NCBI GenBank assembly: GCA_021234155.1
Contig: JAJEKV010000028.1
Coordinates: 17,228,825 to 17,292,824, forward strand
Source of the DNA: Isoetes taiwanensis
Taxonomy: Eukaryota; Streptophyta; Lycopodiopsida; Isoetales; Isoetaceae
Length of the DNA stretch: 64,000 nt
Reading direction: 5' to 3'
The translations under genes were made by a program, and so were the position numbers. Positions within the stretch are counted from its first letter, which is position 1. The number at the start of each line of letters is the position of its first letter. Positions 45,401-56,006 of the stretch are shown in pieces. The notes beneath the pieces are model-generated. The model was not told the origin of the DNA. It was given only the letters and a program-made list of their open reading frames with translations, and searched no databases.

Positions 45401-47700
45401 AAGTCTTTGGGGATGACTTCTCCACTTACACCCACGTTATGGACCATTTGGTAAAACTTGAACTAGTTTTTCAACTGCCGTGATGAATACGAATTAGCCT
45501 CAATCCTAAAAAGTGCACCTTCCGTGTCACCTCGGGGTGTACTTCTAGGACATGTCGTGAGTCGACCGCGGCATTACAACGACCCACCAAAAATCAGGTG
45601 TGGTCATCGTGAGCATATCCACTGCGAATATCAAGGACACACGTTCCTTTCTTGGCAAAGTCAACTTCTATGCCACCTTTATTCCGTAATTGGCACCGAT
45701 CACGATCCAATTCACAAACCGACCGGAAATCCATACACGGACTTGGACATCCGATGCAAATCAAGCTTTTAAAGAACTCAAAGTCAAGCTCACGTAAGCC
45801 CGTCTTTGTACCACCTCAATGGGACAAACCATTCCATGTCCATGTTGATGTTTCGGGCTTTCGCGATTGGGCCATTCTAAGCTCAAGGAGTATGCACCAA
45901 ATCGAGGACAAGCCCATCGATCGCCCGGTAGAAAACTCAATCTGTTTGGCGAACTATTCGCCACGGAAAGGGAAGCCCTTGGCCTTATCTTTGTGGCCAA
46001 CGCTTTCGACACTATCTTCTTGGTAGTCAAATTACGGCTTTTATGTGGATCATCAAGCTCTTCTATATTTAATCAATAAGCCAAACCCCACGGGCGAATT
46101 GCTCGATGGATATTGATATTGCAAGAGTTTGCCCTTTTGACATTATTCACAAGCCGACGCGCTCACACGGTCCCGGACTATCTTTCACGATAATACTCGG
46201 ATGATCCCTCGGAAGGAGTTCACGATGCCCTTCCTGATGCTCAACTGCTCTCGGTCAACGCTTTCGCCTCATTGGTACCACGACTATCAACGCTTTCTCC
46301 TCACGAAAGCACTCCACAAGTGACCCCACGCTCTCTCGGAAAAGACAACTTCAGCATAAACAACAATTCCTTCATGATACAGAGATTATACGATGGTTCT
46401 TGGCCATCTCTATAAATGTGGCAAAGACAATGTGCTCCGACGATGTGTTCTTCCTCTCAAAGTCCCCGATCTAGTCAAACAAGCCCACGAAGGACTTGGC
46501 ATTGGTCATTTCAGTGGAACAACCTGCAAAGGAAACTCCTCGCTCTTTGGGTATTCTTATTGCCCACGCCAAAGATGCTCCCACAAATACACACGACGCG
46601 TGTGATGTTTGTCGAGGCTTAGTAGACCCATCGCCCGTGGCGGCTCTGCCGGCTCACGCCAATAGCCACGCCTCTCCCCTTTGCCAAATGGGGTATGGAT
46701 TTTGTTGGTCCCATGGACCCACCCAATCAACACTAGGGCACGCTACATTCTAGTCTTCACGGACTATGCAACCAAATGGGCTGGAAGCGTGTGCTCTACA
46801 CGACAACACTTTGCTAGTACTGCAAAGGTTCTCTACACCGAACATCATCAATTGCCCGATTTGGATGTCCTTTAGAATTAGTTAGTGATGATCGTGGAGT
46901 TCATTTCATCAATCACACTATTCTTTGAACTCACTAACTATCTGCACATTCATCACGTAAAAGCACGCCTTACTATCCCCGTGTGGTAATGGTTTTCTGG
47001 CTGAAAGCACAAACAAGGTGCTTATCCACATTCGAAGAAGATTTGTGATCCTACAAGAAAAGATTGGCAAGATAAGTTACCTCTCAGGTTTATGGGCTTC
47101 TAATACAACATACAAAGTAGCAACCGTCAAACACCTTTTCGACTTGTGTATGGCCAAGAGGCTCTTATGCCTTTTGAGTTCATTTTACCCTCACTCAAAT
47201 TTCGGTTAGCAAATGTAACATAATCCATCGCCAGACTTTGCAAGAACGAGTTTATCAAGCGGAACAACCTGGATGAACTTCAAGAGATGCTTTTCTTTAG
47301 ACTTCAACAAGGCAAACAACTACAAAAACAATGGCATGACAAACACATCAAAAACAAAACTTTTCAAATTGGCGACTTGGTTCTTCTTTACATTTCGAGA
47401 TATCAACAACATCCCGCAACCTCAAGCCTCGGATGGTCGGGACCATACAAAATTTCCGGGATACCACATCCTCGAGTTTTACAATTACAAGAATTGAATG
47501 GCACTCCATTTCCTACATTAGTCAATGGATTTCGACTCAAGAAATTTCAAACCCTAACAAAGATCCTTAGCTCAAGAACAAAATTTACAACAAGATACCA
47601 CTTGTACAAATTTATGAGAAACACTTTTCTATTATGTACAAAATTGCCCGGCTACACTTGCCGGGATTTTTCACCCAAAAAGTCCTAAACTAAAACAAAA
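42421..47700 (+). pseudogene. Ty3/gypsy gag-pol, copy 2, broken but more complete
   Basis: Gag begins at MDEFE (42,421), with a zinc knuckle remnant near 43,225 (FQLCDQWGHRSS). The protease is near 44,045 (TMLVDGG) through MLVGRPFLRQAKS (44,266). Reverse transcriptase is at 45,190-45,560 ([33 protein letters not shown], then GDDFSTYT in place of the usual xxDD box context). RNase H is at 45,800-46,200 (KPFHVHVDVSGF, EREALGLIFVAN). Integrase is at 46,400-47,210 (LVKQAHEGLGIGHFSG, MDFVGPMDPPNQ-like, EALMPFEFIL). Motif order PR-RT-RH-INT defines Ty3/gypsy (Metaviridae). Breaks are at different places from copy 1, which shows independent lesions. Confidence 0.88.
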
Positions 47701-50700
47701 TTGGGAAAACCCCTATCATCATCGCCGGCGCAGCCCTTTACTCCAGGGGGCACTCCACTTCTGAGGGATGCTAAGCCCCTAGCCCCACAAATACAATTAC
47801 TCTGAAATTCGGTGAACGATCACCTCCCCGCGATCGAAGTTTATCTCGGGTTGACGGCCAAGGCCTCCAACCAAGGATCCATAGGGATCCGCGATTCCAT
47901 CAGACGCTTACGTGATCGACGTCACCATCTTGCATGTAATCCAAATAAGCTCACCGGACCGTCAAGTATCGAGTTCTCCATCTTCCACGAATTTTGGTTC
48001 TTCTCTCGACGAACCTAACTTCCAATTTATAGGCGAATACCAACCCTAGCGGTACATTCCACGGGTCACCTCCGCATATTCCGTGAATCATTCCCCATCG
48101 ATATTTTTGTACCTCGCAAACTTTTCGGAGGCTCCCTCTTTTTAATATTCCGACAATCAGCCCGCTTATCTGAATCCCACCATTAAAGTTTTATTCTCCG
48201 CCCTTGAGAACTCTCACGATCTTGGTCTCAAGGTCGCCTCTCTTGAGATTCTCAATCGTCACGATCTTTCACACGGTTCTCCCACTCACTCAAAAAAAAA
48301 AACCCTTCCCAACCGGGCTACTTCCACTTTCACTTTTCACTCATACTCCACTGGCCCTTCCGACTTCGATTCTCAATTTCTAATTCCTTCAAGATGGCTT
48401 CTACCTCCAAGAACTCAACACTCAACGCGACGCATCAATGGATCCAAATGCATTAAAATATCAAGTTCAAGTTTCTTCATCCGCATCTGACTCCTACATC
48501 CGGGTATCACTTATAACCTCCCGGGTGAGTTCGGATTGTTTCATTTTCGCATGTGAACTCCTTGGGCCCAACAAGAACAAATTACAAAGAATTTGTGGTT
48601 AACCGGTGAAGGCGGAAGATGGATATGCCTCCCAAGTCGATGGAAACCCTATAATCCTAAACCCTCAAACCATAGCCTCCCCGCTTTCTCTATCTAATCC
48701 GCCAATGCCTTGTCTTTACCTTGACATTGGTAAATATGATATTTCCAAATTCTCTCTATTCCTTATAATGTTTTGCCAAACCAAGTCGTCCACCTTTCCA
48801 AAGCAACATGATGCCTTTTACCAAGTTTCTTTGGAGGAAATTTTGGGTTACTCCATGAAGAATACCTCTATTAACCATGTTTTCTACCATCCGTATATAT
48901 CCTCACCAACACCACATCAAACAATCAATTGGACTCAACTCCTGTGATCGTGATTTCAACAGAACTGACACGCACTTAAAAATCCTAACTCTTCCTGACC
49001 GCCCCCATGGGAGCCCACTTCCGTTTTTCATTAATCATCCGGACCCCACGCCCATCATGCCCCCTTCTCCACCAAGCCAACATCCCCGACCTTATTGATG
49101 CTTTGAAGGTCTTCAACCAAACTCTCCTCCTTCTCGTAGACCATCAATCTCGGCAGACCAACTCTGCACCGTAAAAATTTCACAACCACCACCTCTCCAC
49201 CTCTGTAAATTCCAATTCTCTAAAACCTATTCCTTCCGTTGATAACCAACCACCGATTAACCTTTTGTGCAACAATTCCACTTTCGGACTCAACGACATA
49301 AAAACAAAAAAATGGCTAGACACAACAAAACTCCCATTGATCTCACTGCGGTACTCACAAGGACACTCACAAGAATGACCAAGGATCTATAAACAAGGGT
49401 GACGGACCAAAGCCATCCCATCCACCTCCTCACACCGTGGATACCTACTTGAAGCTGTCTCCTCACCCTTGATGCCCTCCGTGGATCATCACGAGAACTT
49501 CATAGCAGCCACCGGGGGCGACACGAGTCCGTGGACCAACTCCAAGCCGAAGTCACAACACTGAAGATCGATTTTATTGACTGTGAGGCCAGAGAAGAAG
49601 CCTTGCACAATCAATTCATGATCCATCGAAACCCTTCATCAATCATCCCAAAGAAATTGTCAAGGAACTCAAGGAGTCCCTCCAACAAAACGACACCAAG
49701 TACACCGATCTTGAGACACCTTACAACAATCCGTCAGCCACCAATAATGCTTACTCGACCGAGAACAAAGACACTTCAGATACAGCCAACTTGATACTTG
49801 AGTCCAAGGTCACGACTTTCAAACCACCTTGCGCAATAAGGATGCTCACATCGTCTCCAAGGCAAGTTAGACCGTTTCACGAACACATCTGCGATGCTCT
49901 TGAAATAGCCGCACTAAAACAGACTTGCAAGCCAATTCCGGCTTCAAGCTCCTCTCGATTCTAACTTCTCCGACAAGTCCGGCCACCTCACACGAAGTCA
50001 CTAACTGCATTGGGGCCTCTCCTCGGAAAGCAACAAGATATCATTGCAGACATAAGATACGCTTTAGATAGCCGAGCGGCATGCGCATGATGCGTATTAA
50101 AAAGCGACGACACCTATCGCCTTTGCTTCGCTTATTCCCCGACTATCCGGGTTTTGCATGACTACTATGACTATGTGCAAGGAAAACACTTTTCTTTTTA
50201 TTGCAGCCGAAACAAGGGTGATACCACAAGTCCCTCCAGCTGATATCGAATCGACAATGGCCCCTTCATGTTCGTCCATGAACGAGGCACACTTTGTGCC
50301 TCGGGCCAATTTTGATATCCTACAAAGTTGCAGATCTCGACCATTTCGGCCTTCGGCACCATAGCCCCCCGGCTTATGTCATGCACGACTTTTTACTCGC
50401 ACATGTTACTCAGCTCATCCGATAAACGACCGAGAACTTTAAAGGAGATACACAATGCGTTCTTTTGACCAAGAAGAACAAGTACCTCCAAGACACAAAA
50501 TTTCGCGAACCGTTACCTGCATACATGCCTCTTTCTACGTAAAGAAGTGGAGCTATGGCTAGCTGAACTTGCACGCCTCCTTTCCGTATTAATTCACTAT
50601 ACAACTCAAACAAGAACTTGACCTTGCACGCTTGTTCTCTACAACATTATGCTTCCTTGCACCGTCACACCGAGCTTTTGAAATGTAACGCCCCTCCCCC

Positions 50701-51509
50701 ATGGAGGGGACTCCTCAGACGGGATGGCTATCACGCAACGTACATTCCAAAGGTATGGGAGATGCCACCAAACAACTACCCGAGAAGATATTATTATTGG
50801 AATTCCAAGAACATGCGGATGACCCGGCACCAACCCCCAAACAACCGAAAGTACACCAGCAAGCTTTGGATGCCCACCTCCGATCAAGGTCAATTCCCCA
50901 AAGATGGAGACAAGAATTTCGACCATCAAGTCAAAGAACATGCAGATTGACACCTACCTGCAATTGCAAAGCAGATAAACGTTAGACCCACGCCATCCGG
51001 ACGAAATGGCGGAGGATGAAACTTTGGACAACACCAACAACCGGATATACATGCCCAATGCGTGTTCGTGGAAGACCGCCGGAATGCAATTTCTGGTCTT
51101 GTAACCTTCCTTGCCAAGGCCAAAACTTCAGCTGATCCATCTCAGATTCCGGCAAGCGTAATGCATGGTAAAGACTCATGACCATACTCCGGAGTATGCG
51201 GAAACGCAAGTGCGGATCCATTTTGCAACCCCAATGCAAATGCCGGAAAGTTCGGGTTGGACCTTGTCTTATACATGGAGATCACAAATCTTCCATCCGA
51301 GATCCACGCCGCCGGAGAACATGATTTACGAGCTTTCTCATAGGAGCGTGGGAATGTTTGGCATCCGGACTCAAGCAACCGAAAAGAGACGAACAACACT
51401 TTCGGTGAATCTGATGGTGAGCCTCCCTCATCTCTATGTTCAAGATCGAAAAGAGGAACGAGGATTCCCACCCCCGAATTCATGCCCCCTTTCTAGCCAA
51501 TAAGTGTAG
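47701..51509 (+). other. Extra 3.8-kb region downstream of integrase in copy 2
   Basis: The region lies between integrase and the polypurine tract, where simple gypsy elements have little sequence. Broken + frames include PCLYLDIGKYDISKFSLFL and SLEEILGYSMKNTSINHVFY (48,606-48,947). A Glu/Leu-rich stretch with coiled-coil character (DQLQAEVTTLKIDFIDCEAR, 49,531 on; then IVKELKESLQQNDTKYTDLE in another frame) follows. No integrase, protease or envelope motif is recognised. It is C-rich and CAG/CTG-poor like the rest of the element. This may be a third ORF, as in some large plant gypsy lineages, or acquired sequence. Copy 1 lacks it. Confidence 0.5.
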
Positions 51510-51522
51510 TTTGGTAGGGGAG
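51510..51522 (+). promoter_or_regulatory. Polypurine tract of the gypsy element
   Basis: TTTGGTAGGGGAG immediately precedes the TGTTAGCTCC start of the 3' LTR, the expected position for plus-strand priming. The tract is short and contains one T interruption. Confidence 0.6.
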
Positions 51523-52134
51523 TGTTAGCTCCTCAGGCCTCGCGCACACACACAGTCTATACTTGTTTGATGAGGGCGAGGCCCCACCGCCACTGTCCAA
51601 GAAGAGGGATCTACAAAGAGCACCTACGGTCAAAGCTCCTCCAAGAAGCGGAAGACCCAAAGGTAGGGACCCACTGCGGGCCACTACTTTGTCCGTTAGC
51701 ACGGCCGGGCCATGACAAAATTGCTCAGTTCCTGCTCGAAAGTGCCCAAGTAGTGGAGCACGCGTGTCATGATGAGGATCAGATTCAGGCCCGTAGGGCC
51801 ACCCGTTCCTATATATTGTAGCATTTTGCTCCTTCAAAGAGGGAGGGTTCAGAGTGTTCTTTAGGTCACTACAGAGCGCATATGCCGGTCGCCTTATGCG
51901 CTCTTTTGAGCCTTCATTGTACACTTTGTTTTGATCAATGGATTGCCGTGTTCTCCACAAGTGTCTTGTGTGTTTCATTGTGTATTGCAATTGCCGCTTT
52001 TATCTCGAGTTTTTCTTGTTCTTTCCTCTCTAGCAAAAATCCCAGGACAAGAGTGTCTCAGATTTGCCCCGCCGGACTTCAAGGATCTCATACAGATCCG
52101 TCCTCAAGCGATCCCTTTGCCCTACCCCAAAACA
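51523..52134 (+). mobile_element. 3' LTR of the gypsy composite
   Basis: The LTR starts TGTTAGCTCC and ends CCCCAAAACA, with the canonical TG...CA termini, about 612 bp. TATATATTG (51,814) is a TATA-like core. It aligns along its length with 34,941-35,533. A target-site duplication cannot be checked because the 5' LTR lacks its first bases. Confidence 0.85.
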
Positions 52135-52228
52135 CATGCAAGCCTCGATAGCATTTCAGGGCAAGCATCGAAAAAACCATTTTAGGGTTTTATTCCTTCT
52201 TCGATTCTATTTTCTTTTTGCAGGGATC

Positions 52229-52261
52229 GGCAGGTGAAGGCAGGTGAAGGCAGGTGAAGGC
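52229..52261. repeat. Three tandem GGCAGGTGAA units
   Basis: GGCAGGTGAA occurs three times in direct succession, just after the gypsy LTR and before the gene fragments. The array is a short satellite. Confidence 0.9.
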
Positions 52262-52418
52262 AAAGGATGAACTCCTTAGTCGGACGAGAGGTTGGGTCTG
52301 GTGGGACTGTTAAGGTGAAAGCCTGGTTGCCAAGCAATGGCTTTGCAAATTTTTGCAATGGTGCAAAGATAGGGTTTGATGCCGGGCTCGACCAGTCTAG
52401 ATTGTTTGCTCCAGGGCT

Positions 52419-52740
52419 ATGAGCATGATGCAGGGAATGCAGGGACCACACCAGACAGTCGGTACCTTGGCTCACCTTGCCCAGTGGAAGATTGAAAGCT
52501 CAAGTCTAGTGTTTTCAGAATGGGCTCCTGGAATTGGCGCTTGCAGATCAAAAAGTGTGGGCCTCTGCATGTTTGGTTGTTTACAGAGCAAGGTCCCTCA
52601 AGCTTATGTACCAATTGTAACTTCTGTGGGTTTGTGCGATCAGGAAGGCAAGTTATTACGATTTCGAGTATCCAAATTTTTAACTGAATTACATGCTCAA
52701 AATCTAGTGTATACCGGTGCAGATACTGGGCTGCGTTTGG
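52419..52740 (+). CDS. Unidentified open stretch upstream of the CLC fragment
   Basis: A 127-codon + frame (SMMQGMQGPHQTVGTLAHLA...) is open through 52,802. Its last part overlaps the CLC fragment in another frame, so only the first ~100 codons could be independent. A longer antisense frame covers the same bases. I recognise no domain. It could be another gene scrap in this patch. Confidence 0.2.
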
Positions 52741-52920
52741 AATTTTTACAGGGATCAATATGGGGCTTGTTCTGTTCTCATTGGCAATATGCACATATAT
52801 AGAACCAGGGGCTGCAGGATCAGGAATACCTGAAATCAAAGCGTATTTAAATGGGATACATGCCCATGCACTGGAGTTCAGAATAAGCGTGATAAAGGTA
52901 AAAAGTGAAGAAACAAGTGA
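52741..52920 (+). pseudogene. CLC chloride channel fragment (one exon)
   Basis: One + frame reads GINMGLVLFSLAICTYI, then EPGAAGSGIPEIKAYLNGIH, and ends in a Lys-rich run to TAA at about 52,932. GSGIPE followed by KAYLNG is the signature anion-selectivity loop of CLC transporters and channels, preceded as expected by a membrane helix. After ...HALEFRISVIK the expected IVKIFG segment is absent, and GTAAAAAGTG could be a splice donor. Only about 50 of ~750 residues are present, so it is a fragment. Confidence 0.75.
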
Positions 52921-53039
52921 AAGAAAAAAATAAATAGCTAAGATACGTGAGATATGATGCAGATGATCGGAAGCATAGCGGAAAACAGAACAGAGTTTTT
53001 GGATCTGTAGCTGCCACATTGTGGCCATTATAGAAATTT

Positions 53040-53703
53040 CAACTGTTTTCTCTCAAGGGGCATGTTGCTCACAGGAATGGTTCTGCTCTATCTTTTCCTG
53101 GGTATTGCTGCTGGTTATGTGGCAAGCAGATTATGGCGCACTGTGGAGTTGGGTGATGCCAAGGGTTGAAGATCAGTAGCTTCGAAACTTGCATGTTTCT
53201 TTCCTGGTATAACATTTTTTATACTCACTGTGCTCAATTTCCTGCTTTGGAGTAGTAACAGCACAGGTGCCATGCCAATATCCCTGTTCTTCATCCTTAT
53301 AGCACTTTGGTTTTGCATATCAGTGCCATTTAACTCTTTTGGGAGGATATTTCGCGCTTAAAGCAGAACCTATCCATTATCCTGTGAGGACTAACCAGAT
53401 CCCTAGGGAAATTCCAGCTCAAAAATATCTTTCTTGGTTGCTTGTTTTAGAAGCTGGAACTCTGCTTTTGGGACCCTCTTCATTGAGCTTTTCTTCATTA
53501 TGTCTAGTATATGGATGGGCCGTGTATACTATGTCTTTGAATTTCTTCTTGTGGTGTTTAGCTTAAGTGGGCTGTCTCTAATCCTCTATGTTGGATACTC
53601 CCTCATGATGGTATTTGCCATAATGCTTGCAAGGGGCACAGTTGGGTTCCTAACCTCTTTCTATTTTGTGCACTACGTTTTCTCTTCAATCAAGCTAGAT
53701 TGA
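53040..53703 (+). pseudogene. TM9SF/nonaspanin C-terminal half, disabled
   Basis: The + strand gives GMLLTGMVLLYLFLGIAAGY and RLWRTVELGDAKG, then TGA where Trp is expected. ACFFPGITFFILTVLNFLLW, a frame change near 53,340, GGYFALKAEPIHYPVRTNQI and PREIPAQKYLSWLLVLEAGT follow. After a second frame change near 53,470 come IELFFIMSSIWMGRVYYVFE, and finally GTVGFLTSFYFVHYVFSSIK and LD-stop (53,703). The SSxKLD end is the conserved TM9SF C-terminus, a retention or COPI signal of this Golgi/endosome nine-span family. The segment that normally lies between the VYYVF and SLSG helices (about 50 residues with the WWWKSFF motif) is missing. No introns interrupt the remnant. Confidence 0.85.
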
Positions 53704-54167
53704 TAAAAGTTAACCGTGAGGAATTCGTCTACTTCTGGTACATTGCAAAAGTAGGTGAGTTGCAGCGATGCTTTTGAAGCCAAATCATTCTGGCATATAT
53801 ATCAGAAGTGCCCGGATTTTTACCGAGATCCTTTCGGCAAAGCAGTCAATATTTTAACTGAATTGATTCTTATTTCATTTTAATGTTAAATGTTTATTTC
53901 TAAGAAACTAAAAAAGGCAGCTCCACTCGTGGCATATACCCGCTGGATGGCCACATCATTTTTGCTATGGACTCGTTGGATGCCCATTTGTGCATTTCAA
54001 ATGTTTCTAACATAAAACATTAATGGTCACATTTCAACAAACTATTTCAACTAAAAATGCATTGTATTAAATGAAAATGTAATGTAATGTCCTTGATGTT
54101 TTATACAATCTCTTGAATTAATAATTAATATTTACGCCCTTAAAGTTTCTCTATTTTTCCTTTTGTT
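53704..54167. other. Spacer, no supported gene
   Basis: Flank of the TM9SF remnant becoming AT-rich after 53,870. No frame with domain signal was seen. Confidence 0.4.
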
Positions 54168-54330
54168 AGGGCCCGAAGGGCCCAAAATTTTTTTTGATAT
54201 AACAATCAACAGACAACTACCATTAACATTATTAACATTATTTAACACATTTAAATTAAAATCCCCCTTATCTTATCTTAAACCCCCTTTGGTTTGGGTG
54301 CATATTCACACGGGGGGTTACGTAGGGCAG
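54168..54330. repeat. Inverted partial copy of repeat block R3
   Basis: GGGCCCGAAGGGCCC, ATTTTTTTTGATATAACAAT, TTTAAATTAAAATCCCCCTT and AACCCCCTTTGGTTTGGGTG read as the reverse complement of 28,275-28,495. The GTTATGTGTTGG units of the first copy are shorter here. A GC palindrome opens the block. Confidence 0.65.
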
Positions 54331-54777
54331 CGAGAGCTCTAAAAATATATTTACAATACATGTACAAAATTAACACCATTAAGTACATTCTCTCAAACCT
54401 TATAGTATTTTGCAAGCCTTAATATACAGTATACAAAAACTTGTACATGCATACCCCACAAATGAGGATCGCTGTGTACGGTCCAGATCTTGGAATAAAG
54501 GGCAAATTTTTGTTGGATTCATGACTTTGGTGTCTATTATGACATGGTTCTTTTTTCTATTTTCCTTTTTGGAAAGCATCCATGTTGTACTGTAGCTCTC
54601 AGACGTACTCAGTCTGTTCATACAAGATTAGAAGATTGATTATGAACATTACATACGGATCCATTTAACTAACTCTTCATATACAATCTTATATATATCA
54701 TGATAAAACTCCATATATAGTCACTAAGTAAGGTGGCCATGTATGTTACAACATGTTAGAGATTTTACAAGTGATTA
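54331..54777. other. AT-rich spacer
   Basis: Frames are short and carry no domain signal. No repeat partner was seen in this window. Confidence 0.4.
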
Positions 54778-56006
54778 CATCTCAAACTTAATCCAACAAC
54801 ACATCTACGCAATAAATTATGAATCAAACACTCTTACATGATATTGATACCATTCTTACACCATAGTAATGCAACTCTAGATTAGCACTCTGGGCCTTTG
54901 GCCATGCACCAGCCCAAACTTAAAAGATAGGAACTGCATCGCACCCCCTGCATTAATGCTTATATTTGGGTATGATTCCTATGGGTGATGTTTCTAGATC
55001 TTGGAACTGTTGTTGGTGCTTAAGAAGATAAAAACAACAAAATAAAAAACAAATAAGCACACCCTCGGGCCATCGATGGGCAACCCCTTGTGTGCAGCAC
55101 CTTGTTTTTAACAGTAGTTATGAGCATTCTATCTACTTATTTTTTGAACATTTAATCAAAAAGAAAATTATTATATATGTCAACTTAAAACCTTTGGCTA
55201 TTATGTAAAGACCCCTTAATGTATCTCCCACGCAACCATTAGAGTAATTGTGCATTTATTTTAGTATAAAGCATTAAAAAGGTATGAACCATCAGAAAAT
55301 CCGTTGCATTCTCTCTGATGGTTTGTGTACATAACATCAGTGCACCCGCCTTGGTTAGTTCCCAAATCAAAGGATGAATTTACGAAATTTTTCTATTCCA
55401 GATTATATAAATTTCTAAAGTGGGGCCACCATACTAATTCCGCCTCTAGTTTGTATGTTACTAAACGGGCCACATAACCTTACCTTGCACATGGAAAACC
55501 CTTCGATTGTGTTGTCCCCTATCATCAATTCTACCCCACGTAAAAAGGCATAGCACCCATTTCACATGCATTTGAAAAAACTAACAACATGCATAAATGC
55601 TGCTCTGTAAAATATAGTATAGCATCCATTTTTATAACTTTATTTGTATCTCACATGTTTTTTCATAACCACATTGATATAATACATAGTGTAACATATA
55701 AGTATACTATAATTAGTCAATGCTTCAATTAGATTACAATCTATGAGTAAATAAATAGAACTAATCATCAATTTTACCCCACGTAAAAAGGCATAGCACC
55801 CATTTCACATGCATTTGAAAAAACTAACAACATGCATAAATGCTGCTCTGTAAAATATAGTATAGCATCCATTTTTATAACTTTATTTGTATCTCACATG
55901 TTTTTCATAACTACATTGGTATAATACATAGTGTAACATATAAGTATACTATAATTAGTCAATGCTTCAATTAGATTACAATCTATGAGTAAATAAATAG
56001 AACTAT
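54778..56006. repeat. R1 joined to R2, with a 243-bp tandem duplication
   Basis: R1 (54,778-55,165) is followed within about 20 bp by R2 (55,185 on), whereas at 23.3-27.7 kb the same blocks are 4.4 kb apart. The last part of R2 is then repeated in tandem: ATCATCAATT(C/T)TACCCCAC begins at 55,521 and 55,764. The two units are almost identical, which suggests a recent duplication. Confidence 0.85.

Noticed and set aside
51493-51990. 165-codon minus-strand frame
   Set aside because: It covers the 3' LTR in antisense; the equivalent in the 5' LTR is broken and no domain is seen.
52417-53028. 203-codon minus-strand frame, the second-longest single-strand open frame in its area
   Set aside because: It lies antisense to the CLC exon, whose GSGIPE...KAYLNG motif is clearly on +. 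Its own translation shows no domain.
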